Assembly: GCA_035222895.1 (NCBI GenBank)
Contig: JAVYIG010007498.1
Span: 37,269-101,268, forward strand
DNA from: Strongylocentrotus droebachiensis
Lineage: Eukaryota > Echinodermata > Echinoidea > Camarodonta > Strongylocentrotidae
DNA length: 64,000 nucleotides
Direction: 5' to 3'
The translations under genes were made by a program, and so were the position numbers. The notes under the pieces were generated by a model. It searched no databases. It saw only the letters and a program-made list of their open reading frames with translations, and had not been told where the DNA came from. Shown in pieces: positions 28,301 to 40,300 of this stretch; the first letter of the stretch is position 1; every line of letters starts with the position of its first letter.

Positions 28301-31300
28301 GCAATTTTACAAACCAAAACGGAAGAAATTTTTCAAATGCAAGTTCGGTTGTAATCCATTAACAGGTTCTCAGACTATCGTGATTACAAGCCATTTCTCA
28401 TGTATGACCCTGTGACCTTTGACCTCGTGACCCCAAAATCTAATCAATTCATTGGCTCTGCAAGTTACACATGACCAAAGTTTGGTAGGAATCCATCAGT
28501 CGGTTCTTGAGATAACGCGATCACGAGAACGGGAGGTACGGACGGACAGACAACCCGAAAACATAATGCCTCCGGCTACTCTCGAACGGAGGTTAAAAAA
28601 CCATACGAACCATATATATAACAATTATTAACATTGAAATAAACAACAAAAAGGTGACGTCACACTTCACCACCAGCGCTAAACAATGCACAAACCTCAA
28701 AATCACTGACACCATAGTTGAAGATGGTGGCGATGACTTGTGTCTGTTCGAGCCTGACAACCGAGTAGGGAAGGTGGAGCTGGATGAAGAAATCCTGGAA
28801 CACACTCACTGTAGTTTCATCTTCAACACACATTCCTTGAGTAGGTGAAAGACTGACAGCTGTCAAATGCCAATCCGTGATACTACTTGGAGTGGAGAGC
28901 TGGACTAATTTCGGACTACCATCTTCACTGGAAATGAGAATTAAAACAAATAAATGAGAAAAAAAGCCATTGTCTTCACTGAGAGCAATGAAGTTCCAGG
29001 TTGCATGCTCAATACCTGAAAGGAGACACTGGGGGAAGACACATGAGCATCTGGGCCCTGTTTCATACAACTTCTTATCAATAACGAATTCTAATTTCTA
29101 TGACAAATCTGCCCTCAGCCAATCAAATGCCACTATTTCAGTAGCTCATAACAGTTATTGTAACTTGATATTGAAAACAAATTTTATGAAATCATGCACC
29201 CAGGCAGATGCTGAAGAACGTAAGGCTTGGAGAAGGGCCAACAAAATACGGACAGTGAAACATCCAACCCCACAGTGTGGAAAAAACAGATGCTTAATGA
29301 TGATCATGAATCCATGTAGAGCTATTTAGTGTCCCTTTAAGTGAAGTTTGATTTTTATCTTTTGATCCAGAATGCTCTGAATTACTAATACAGTGAAAAC
29401 TGTCTTTAAAGACCACCCAAATGAGACAAGAAAAGTGGTCTTTGCAGGTTCCTCTGGTACATGTCCTTTGGCAAGACATTAATCTACATGTGCCACTCTC
29501 CACCCAGGTGTTAAATGGGTACCCGAAAGCTAATGTGCTTAGATTAGCAAGTGTGCGCTTGTAAAAATGATGCCTGGCTGGAATGCTCCTCAGGGAGTGG
29601 AGAATGTGCATACATTGTGTGCGGGTAAGCCTAAATCCGATGACCAGGGTAATAATATATATTTATATCTGTAAAGCGCTTTGAGAGGGCCTTCGGTCCT
29701 GAAAAACGCTATATAAGAACTAGCTATTATTATTATTATTATTATTATTCAATGAGAAACCATTTTCGAGGGGAAACAAAAAATGTGGTCTTTGTAGACG
29801 GGTGGTCTTTGTAGACAGGTGGTCACTTAAGCAGGTTTGACTGTACATGGGTTTTTGCCTCCTTCCGTATCTGAATTATTTACTGTATACTCTATGTTAA
29901 AATCATTGTTACATATATAATTTATATATACATTGTGTTTCATATTGTACTGTTGAGAAGGAAATAAATGTTAATAAATACAAAAGACAAATACATGATG
30001 AGCAGAAAGAACAAAGAAATCGCTAGAACTAGAACTAGAAATTTGAGTCCATTTCCATTGCAGTAGTTTGTGCTGCATGTTCATGAATAAGAGTGATTTA
30101 ATCTAAAATAATCATTGAAGTCTCTAAATGGGCAGCGAAGCCAGTGGCAGCTAGACTGTTGGTTACATCAGATAACCAAAGCCAGCATAGAAAATAAGAG
30201 AAGATAAAAACAGGCATAATGTCACATGCTTTGGTCTCTTCTTTCTCATTTCAAAGACTCTGCACACAGGTGTACAAGTGCAAATGAACGAGTGGTTCAA
30301 CTCTTTATGTCCCACACAATAATCTCCCTGTGTCATATTATATTTATCATGGGATAGATATACCAAAATGCTTAAATATTATTTACCTGTTTGCAGTGAA
30401 TGATTAATTTATACAGTGTTAAAAGGGCTTAAAACGGAGCTATAATCAAGACCGGTAAAGGGTCATTTTTAAAGTCATTGTGTTGAACATTTAGCAATCC
30501 ACCAGTCAATGGCTGCACGTTTGGCAAATGAGCGACCAGACAGAGAAACAAAGAAAGCAACCGGCAATGTGTTAATTCCTAAACCACAAGAACATGTAAG
30601 GCCAAAAACTGCACGACGTCAAAAATTGAAATATTGGAGGTACATGTATCATAGCTAACTCCACTGAACCCTTGTTCATAAATACACACCTCAGTAATCT
30701 GCTTTTTAAAAAAGTTTTTTTTTTTTACATGCAACTGAATGGCAAGTAGGGGTCGTGTGTTAATAACAATTTGCCTCGTATTATAATTGAGTACTGTGAC
30801 ATTATAGAGCATAGCTATTCCACAAGACAAAAGGACGGTGGACAATTACGTCTTCCACAATTTAGAACGACACAACGTTAATTTTCATTTTCTTTCGTGG
30901 GCAGTGAATTTTAGAATAGATTACCTAATAATGTCACATTCACAAGGTCTAAAAATAGGTTTCGGAATAAACTATCAGCGACTTTATATAGTTTCTTTGT
31001 GTCTTTCCCACAATCCTCAACTTTTTTTGAGTGATAGTTCGACTGAGCAATTTTAATCAAGGTTTTTTCATGTTATTTTGGGTACCTCCCTTAACACCAA
31101 TAGTCTAATTACTAACAAAAAATGAAAAACCAATAAAAATGTACTACATAATGTACATGCGCTTTACGGTCAGTACATGTACATACCGTATTTGCCGGCG
31201 TAAAGGCCGCAGTATTTTTTGGAAAAGAAAATATAAAAAAGTCGGGATGCGGCCTTTACGGCGAAACAGTAAAAAGAAAAAAAAATGCAAGTCCAAACCA

Positions 31301-34300
31301 GCACAAATTTGCACATATGGGACTACGAACGGTAAAATAACTATACCACTATGGTACAGGACATTTCCACACATCTTACCGACAATTTTATCTTGCATTG
31401 TTGACATGAAGACGAAAATAAACTTCCAAAAACAACATCTGCCGATAGATCTTGATCTAAATTTGTGCCAATGCATTGCAAAAGTAAAAGAAGGGCCCGT
31501 TTAACGGAGCTGCCGTGAAGCATCCAGCACGCGAAGTCGCCATTTTCAATCCATTTCAATGTATACATCAGAGAAAACAGCAGGGTATTCTATCAGTGCG
31601 GAATGGCCGAGCGGTCTAAGGCGCTGGTTTCGGGTCCCCAATCTACATGTGTCCGCAAGAGATCGAATCCCGCCTTCGACAAAAAGTTTTTTTTTTTTTT
31701 TTTTTTAAATGTCGAAATCGGGGGTGCGGCCTATACGGCGCTGCGGCCCGTATCGCCGGCAAATACGGTACTGTAAACCAAATTATTATCTTCAACCCTG
31801 AGCCTGAGACTACAGACCAACCGATACTCTAAACCTAACCTAAAACCCAGGTGCAACCCTAACCCTATATCTTTAACAAATGTTGCCAGAGCATATATAC
31901 ATGAAAGAGCACAATAGGCCTAGATCATAAAGGCAAGCGTCAAGACTGGCCCTATTTCATTCCTCTCTGGTACCAGCTGCACACATCCACAAGGTGGCCA
32001 GGCTTGGTGTTTGGGGAATGGGCTATGGGTTCTACTTCATAATAATTCAAATTTTTGCATCATGTGAACATGACAATGGGCCAGTTTTTCGTACTATATA
32101 GTTCAGAAGGGGAGGGGGAGGGGGATGAATAGGTCAAACTTACGGCATGGGAACAACGTCAAAAAACCACGTCTCTCTGAAGTCATCTCGCACCTTCACA
32201 GCAGCATTCTGATCTCCACCATCCCCACCTGATCGGGAAGTTGCAGTCACGACTGGATTCATACTATTTATACAGCAATCTCGATATACCTGGAAATGTG
32301 AAATCCAAACAGATACACATGTGTATCAGAGCAAAACCCCCCAAAAATGTGTAAAAGGGGTTTCACTATAGATTTGTCATCATCAGGCACGTAACGTGTA
32401 TACCGCGTTTAGGGTATAAACAAATATGAAAAATCTGGAAAAAGGGCATAAAATTCAATAGAATTAAGAAGATACGTGAAAAGGGCAGGAAATCTGATAG
32501 CACTGGTTGGAGCAGAGGGTCCTACAGGATTTTTAAATCCTATGGAAATACACAATAAAAATAAAAATAAAAAATTGAGGATAAGGGCAAAGAAAAGAGG
32601 AATGAAATCCGCTCACGATTCAAGCACAAATATGTTTAGAACGCTGTGCAACCATGGACCTCGTAGTAGGTCCACGGTGCGACAGTGTCCAGATTTTTGG
32701 AATAGGGTATAAAATACAATGCAAGATATAAAATCCCTGTTTAACGGTGTACAAATCAGAGATATTAGACGGGTTTCCGTGTATTGGTTTCTAAACTATA
32801 TTCTAGACTTTGATCCTCGTTTAGGGTGTTTTTCAGAAGGTGATTTTTGCAGATGATGTACTTATGTGGAATACCTGTGTTAGTTCCAGTGTTTGTTCAC
32901 ACTAATTTAGAATACCCGTGTTGGTCCCAGGGTTAATTCACACTTATTTGGAATACCTGTGTTGGTTCCGGTGTAAGTTCACACTAATTTGGAATACTGT
33001 ATAAGCTGATATTTTCGCGTACAGATATTTTCGCGAATGACAGGCTAAGAGACATTTTCGCGGGTCGTTGCTTTCGCGAATGACACTTTTGCAGTACTAA
33101 GTACTGTACTGTACTTCCGTATTAATTCACTACGCCATGCCTACACGCCATGCTACACATACCTTACACAAAGCTATCGGAGAAGACACACCTCCCTGAC
33201 CAGAGTTAGCTTGTGCGACATGCATACACAAAACATATCGCACAGCATCGCACTCGCACTACAAGCACTGCATCAGCACATAGGGCGCTCGTTAATGCCA
33301 ATATGGGAAACCCCACTATAGGGAATTCCCGCTAGTGGCGATGACGTAGTTTTGAAAGCACATGTACTAGTACTGTGTGACGTTGCTTACTTGTGCGGCG
33401 GGCGTTCAGGCAGTGGAAATATTTTCGCGTGTTGATAATTTCGCGATAATTTGCAATTCGCGAAAATCGCGAAAATAAAACCCTCGCGAAAATAACAGCT
33501 TATACAGTACCTGTGTTGGTCCCAGTGTTAGTTCAAACTAATTTGGAATACACGTGTTGGTTCCCGTGTTAGTTCACACTAATTTAGAATACCCATGTTG
33601 GTCCCAGGGTTAATTCACACTTATTTGGAATACCTGTGTTGGTTCCGGTGTAAGTTCACACTAATTTGGAATACCTGTGTTGGTCCCGGTGTTAGTTCAC
33701 ACTAATTTAGAATACCTGTGTTGGTCCCAGGGTTAATTCACACTAATTTGGAATACCTGTGTTGGTTCCAGTGTTAGTTCACACTAATTTGGAATACCCA
33801 TGTTGGTCCCAATGTTGGTCCCAGGGTTAATTCACACTAATTTGGAATACCCGTGTTGGTTCCGGTGTTAGTTTACACTAATTTAGAATACCTGTGTTGG
33901 TTCCGGTGTTAGTTCACACTAATTTGGAATACCTGTGTTTATTCCAGGGTTAATTCACACTAATTTGGAATACCTGTGTTTATTCGAGGATTAATTCACA
34001 CTAATTTGGAATACCCGTGTTGGTTCCGGTGTTAGTTTACACTAATTTAGAATACCTGTGTTGGTTCCAGTGTTAGTTCACACTAATTTGGAATACCCGT
34101 GTTTATTCCAAGGTTAATTCACACTAATTTAGAATACCTGTGTTGGTCCCAGTGTTAGTTCACACTAATTTGGAATACCCGTGTTTATTCCAAGGTTAAT
34201 TCACACTAATTTAGAATACCTGTGTTGGTCCCAGTGTTAGTTCACACTAATTTGGAATACCCGTGTTGGTTCCCGTGTTAATTCACACTAATTTGGAATA

Positions 34301-37300
34301 CCCGTGTTGGTTTCGGTGTTAGTTTACACTAATTTAGAATACCTGTGTTGGTTCCAGTGTTAGTTCACACTAATTTGGAATACCCATGTTGGTCCCAATG
34401 TTGGTCCCAGGGTGAATTCACACTAATTTGGAATACCCGTGTTGGTTCCGGTGTTAGTTTACACTAATTTAGAATACCTGTGTTGGTTCCGGTGTTAGTT
34501 CACACTAATTTGGAATACCTGTGTTTATTCCAGGGTTAATTCACACTAATTTGGAATACCTGTGTTTATTTGAGGGTTAATTCACACTAATTTGGAATAC
34601 CCGTGTTGGTTTCGGTGTTAGTTTACACTAATTTAGAATACCTGTGTTGGTTCCAGTGTTAGTTCACACTAATTTGGAATACCCGTGTTTATTCCAAGGT
34701 TAATTCACACTAATTTGGAATACCCATGTTGGTTCCAGTGTTAGGTCACACTAATTTGGAATACCTGTGTTTATTCCAGGGTTAATTCACACTAATTTGG
34801 AATACCTGTGTTTGGCTCGTGTCTAGGTTACACTCGGCTTCCAAAACGCGAGCACGGCGGGGACATAGCCAACCGCCTGCTGTAAGCACTCTTCGCAACC
34901 TTGGTCTTTGATCTAAACAGTCTGCTAGATAAGTCGGATTCAGACACTGTTGATCTGTTGTCCAATTCATAGAAAAATAAACAGGTAACTTTTATTTCTT
35001 TCATAGATTAAAAAAAGATATATGAAGAAGAAAAAAATTAACAAACAACACATGTACATGTATGTGGTTCACAATACACTTTAGCCCATTCTAGACCACG
35101 ATGTCATGTGAAAAATATCATACATGAATTTGCATGTGTATGGAATTGACCTTGTGGTTTTCTGTCGGTCTCATTCTCAACCATTTTCCATATTACAATG
35201 TATTGTTCATAGTGGGTTTTTACACCAATTGAACATTTCAGCCAAAATATTTGTTCTGAAATGCATAAAAACAATGGCGGACCCCTAAATATACAATTTG
35301 AGCACTCCAGGCTCATTTTATAAATAATCAACCCCATTGTTTTCAGCATCAAATTTTTCTTAGGAATCCACATTAAAATAAAGATGAACACCATTTCCCT
35401 GTTGAGGCCAATACAGGCATGTTGGGGTTAACTCTGTGTACCATGCAAATAATCTCCCTGTGTCGCATTGTATATATTTATCACGTGACAGCTTTTTCAT
35501 TCACTTTGCTAGAATGACCTACGCCAGACCACACTATGAATATGACGGACAAAGAAAGTGGACAAAATATACAGTTCCTCAGGTAGACATCCCTTCACTG
35601 CTATTATGTAAAAATGTGTAGAAAAGGTGTCACATGCATATTCACCTGTTCTACACATTTTTACATAATAGCAGTGAAGGGATGTTCCTTTGTCTACCTG
35701 AGGAACTGTATATTTTGTCCGCTTTCTTTGTCCGTCATGTTCAAAGTGCCAATACACTGGACTGCTTCAAAATTACAGTCTGTTTGGTTTCACACTCATC
35801 ACACTTTTTACCCTAATGAGACCTGTGATGCCATAGAAACATTGAGGCTATGACAGCACGGGTCATTCTCAAGCAGAATCTAACTCTATGTTGTGCCGGC
35901 CTTAGGCCTAAAAAAAAAGATGTTGTATTACCTTTTGCGACCGACCCAAACATTTTGAAATCTACCGTCTGCTTTAAAAAAAATATAAAAAATTACTGTT
36001 TTTTAGAAAAATAATGTATTAAAGCATTCAAAACTGAGACATACATGTATCAGCCAAAAGAGGGAGAAAAAAAGCATTTAAAAAAAAGATTTTTGACCGG
36101 CCGACCCATGTTTTGGCACCTAAAGGGCAATACAACATCTTTTTTTTTAGGCCTTATAGTCAATTCATTTTTTGTTTGTTTCCGTCACAAAATTATTGTT
36201 TTCATATTTGCTTTATTCAAGTCTGTGACTGAAAAGTTTGGACCAAACTTTCATGCCACCTGTGTGTGAATATTTCCATAGACACATTTCTGTGTGCAAT
36301 GCATACAACTTTTGGTATAACAAAGTCTATTCTTATCCATTCAATGATTCTTAATCCTCACAGTATACGCTGCTTCTTATGTTAAAATGAACATCTATTA
36401 CATAATCAATCTTTCCTAATGGCTTCCACACAGTTTCTTTTACAATGCAATCACTTGACTGAACTTAATTTTATCTTTAAAAGAATATATCCCTTACCCC
36501 TGTCAATGGATCTCTTCTTTCTTGTATCTTCATCCATGCATTCAACATCTGTAATAATTGATACAAAATATAAAACAGGTATACAAATTGCAGTATGATA
36601 ACAATTTTAAAAGTAATATCAAGCATGCCTGTATCAATAATATCATACCTTTTGAAGGCGATAATAATAATAAAATAATATTCTTCTTTTATATAGCGCC
36701 CAATACATCGATACAACGATATGTCAAAGCTCCTCTCCCTGGGGAGTATTCCGGCCAGTCGCCATTTTACATGGCACACTTGCTTATCCAACTACATGAA
36801 CTTTCGCATCCTACCGGGTACCCATTTAACACCTGGGTGGAGAGTAGCAAGTGCTGGTAAATATCTTGCCAAAGGATATTAGTGCTGTGTGCTGTTGTAA
36901 CAGGGCTGTGCCGTTTAAATGGCATGCAGAGAGGCAAAGAAGGCAACCAAAGTGTTAGAAATCAAAACAGACAAACAGAGATAGCCATGCAATTAAAAAG
37001 ATATCAGCACAGTTATCAAGCAGAATCCCACTTGTCCCCTTACCTTCACGAATAGGAACATCCAGACCTGCGTTGGTAAGTACAGTCATTCCACAATCCT
37101 TAAAGTGATGACAAAAATAATGAATTAAAAACATTTCACAATATTTTTATAATATTTTTATTTACAAATATAAACATTCAAGTAAATAAATGTCAAATAG
37201 TGTTCACACCTCCTCCACTACATATATATATATATCCCTCCCCCTCTCTCTCTCTCTCTCTCTATCTATCTTCCTATTCTTTCTCGATAATTGTACATGT

Positions 37301-40300
37301 ATCGCCTAGTGATCTACTTTCAATACCCTTTTATCCCACAGCACAGTGTCTTCCTTCAGTGACATTTTTTGCGTAATTTCTTATCCAGAAATCTAGGAAT
37401 TACAATTTATATCTGAAAAGAAAGAGCAGAATCACATATAATTTTGAGTCTATCTTTACTGCTGTACGATTGTGTCATTCCTGAATAAAAGTGAATTTAA
37501 TTAAAACTAATTGAAACATCTTTTTGGGGGGAGGTTAAACTCTCTTTCTTTCACATTGGTTTATTTACTAAATATATATATATTTTTCAAACTTTGAAGG
37601 AGTGGGGAAAAAGATTGTTTTCAATTTGTTGAGGAAAAGCTGATTAATTTAGAAAAATAAGCAAACTTTGAACAGCTATCATAATGGGTTATAGTCATCT
37701 ATGAACTGCTATAGATCATAGTCATCTACTTGGCCTATCTCTTCTTGGTTCCATTTCTTCTGCCCTATAGCTCAAGTGTGTGCTTGTTGTATCTCTGACT
37801 TGTCTTACTTTCTAATTTCATTGCAATCAATGGCTGAATTGTGAATGTTTTAACAGTCTTTATTTATACACAATCATAATAACAATGAAACAATCCTTAT
37901 CCAATTTTTTTCCAGAATTTTGCTTGATATTTTCCACTTTCATGTCCCTGTGAATATTGACATATATTGATCACCAAATCTACTCCTTAGTTGTTATGAG
38001 CATCAACACAAGCACATGTCAACCCTGTAGGCCTACTTAAGCTGAGCTTGGTCGATTTCAACACTGTATAACCATCAATTTTCACATGCGTGAAACTTTT
38101 GCGAATTTTGCGAGGAGTCCAGACCCGCGAAATTGAAATGGCACTAACATTTTTTTATTTATTTATATTATAGTCGCCTAGTAGTCGTTCAGGTGCATGT
38201 TTAGTATATATTATATATAGCTCTAGCGCTCAGTCACTGATGACTGCAAATGAATATCCAACTTTAATGAAACTATGTTTACAAAAAAATAAATCAAAAT
38301 CTGCAGGTAAATTCAATACCAGGTACATCCCTTATAAAAGCTGCTTATAACCGACTTACATTGTACAATCCTACACCAAACCAACTTAATAACAGGGTTA
38401 GACTTCAACTTCAAGACCTGAGTTTTATGGTCCTTAACTGGTATCTTAATCCTGTGGAAAGAGCAAAAGGCAAATGCGCAATTTGAACACGGATGCATGT
38501 TGCCTATCACTGCTTTCTTTCGCACAATATATCTTACCTTGAAAATTTGAGCAGTGTTTTGTCCCCCTCCTGGTCCACATCCTGTGTCATAGCTCCTCAT
38601 CCGTTCATACATCTGTCAATAGAAGATTTATTTTTCATATAAACTGTACAAGTATTTGGCATGTAAAGATGAAAATTATTATTGTGTATAAATGGCACCT
38701 GTACTTTAAGCATTCCATACTGTATATACCTGTATATAGTAGCACTAGCTGGCATACAGTCAACAAAGCTCTAGAAGATTTGTAATGCATGTATTCCAAA
38801 GATAGAATGTTTGCCATACTTGACTTACAAGTACATTTAAAACAAGCAAATTGTTTGTTCAAAGCCAGAAAGGTATTAGCTCTCTTTTAAAGTATAGGAG
38901 TTTAATAATGCCCCTGTAACTCCAACAGATATACATGTATCATTCGTGATAATAAATCATGAAGGCGTGGCGGTCCATTGGTGTGTATGGCGCAACTTCA
39001 ATTTTGGGAACATTGTCAATTCAAAATAATGCGCCATTGATGTGTCACATTAAATGTGCAGAAATATATTTGTGCGTAGCTTTTTATAGGCAGGGCAATG
39101 TCTGCCACTGAGAATCATACATGGCTAAAGGACAGGTACATGTGATTGTTCTCGTCATTCATAGAAATTATATGAAAGCTCAAAATTTTAAAAAATTAGA
39201 GCAAAGGCTCAAAAATAGCAAGGAATTACATTTGTAGATCTTCGTTAAAAGAGTCCTCAGATTCAGAAAATGAATCTTAAAAACAAGTTTTATCAGCAGT
39301 TATCATTTTTGTTGTCTTGTTTTTCTTGATGCTTTTTATTTGAGAAGTTAATTTCAGGAGTAAACACATAGGTCACCAGAATGGCAGAGTTTACCTTATC
39401 AGATCTTGCAACAGCTGGGGCTGTGCCCCCGGACACTCCCCCTGGTGCACAGGTTGTCATCCCCTATAAATCACAAGTTACCTCATCCCACACATATAAG
39501 CAAGAACCCTGAAAATCAACATCAAACTGTTGATGTATTGTTCCTTACAGGGCTTGAATTTGCAACTTCTCACAAACTCTATGGCTCACATATATTGAAG
39601 AAATGCATAGAACTTAGTGGATAAGTGCACTTTCTGTGTGTAAAAAGATGACAAATAATAAGCTTTTTCAAACTCTTGTCCACCTGCGTTACTGATTTGA
39701 AATGATTTGTGTTCTAATCTGGTTAATCTAAATAGCTTCAGTCTGGCTAGTTTGAGCCTGGTTTGGTTTCCCGGCTTCATGTACTGCACTGGTCTCTGAC
39801 ATGTATGTCTTCATACATTCAAGCTATAAATCAGTTTGGGAAAGGATATTAATCTAGACTGACCTTTTGTTTGCCCATGCGGTCCTTGTCTCTTAGCAGG
39901 TAGACAGCTTTATCAACAATTAGAAGGCCAACATTGGAGTTGTTAGGGGCAGTAACTTCCACCTGTATGTTCCCATTGGGTTCATAAACGTTACGTTCAG
40001 GTCCTACATTCCTTGGAAGAATGTCCAGGGAAAGCTGTAAATTTGTATTCAAAAGAAAAACAAGATGGCTTGATTTGACTTTTGTATTCATTTTTACAAC
40101 CACTTATTTCATGATTAAAGTAGAGGTGTTGTTGTCTAGTGGATAAGTCTCCAGACTGTGAACAACAGGGTATGGGTTTGAATCCCTGCCACAGCAGTGA
40201 TGTCCTTGGGCAAGACATCAATCTACATATGCCACACTCGACCCAGGTGAGGTAAATGGGTACCTGGCAGAAATTCATTCCTTAAAAGGCTAGAGAATCA

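Noticed and set aside
28660-28695. Longer e16 using the GTGAAG donor near 28671
   Set aside because: It would leave phase 1 and break the conserved join into VTVNF of e17; the GAG|GTTTGT donor gives phase 0.
31599-31680. A functional tRNA-Leu gene
   Set aside because: The A- and B-boxes are good, but the acceptor and anticodon stems do not pair, and the copies sit inside a repeated TIR element.
33000-34815. CRISPR-like array
   Set aside because: Units are contiguous 41-bp minisatellite repeats without unique spacers, in a eukaryotic intron.
34782-34970. Cys-containing minus-strand frame as the missing anaphylatoxin exon
   Set aside because: The Cys spacing does not match the CC-x(n)-C-x(n)-C-x(6,7)-CC pattern and no splice sites give the required phase.
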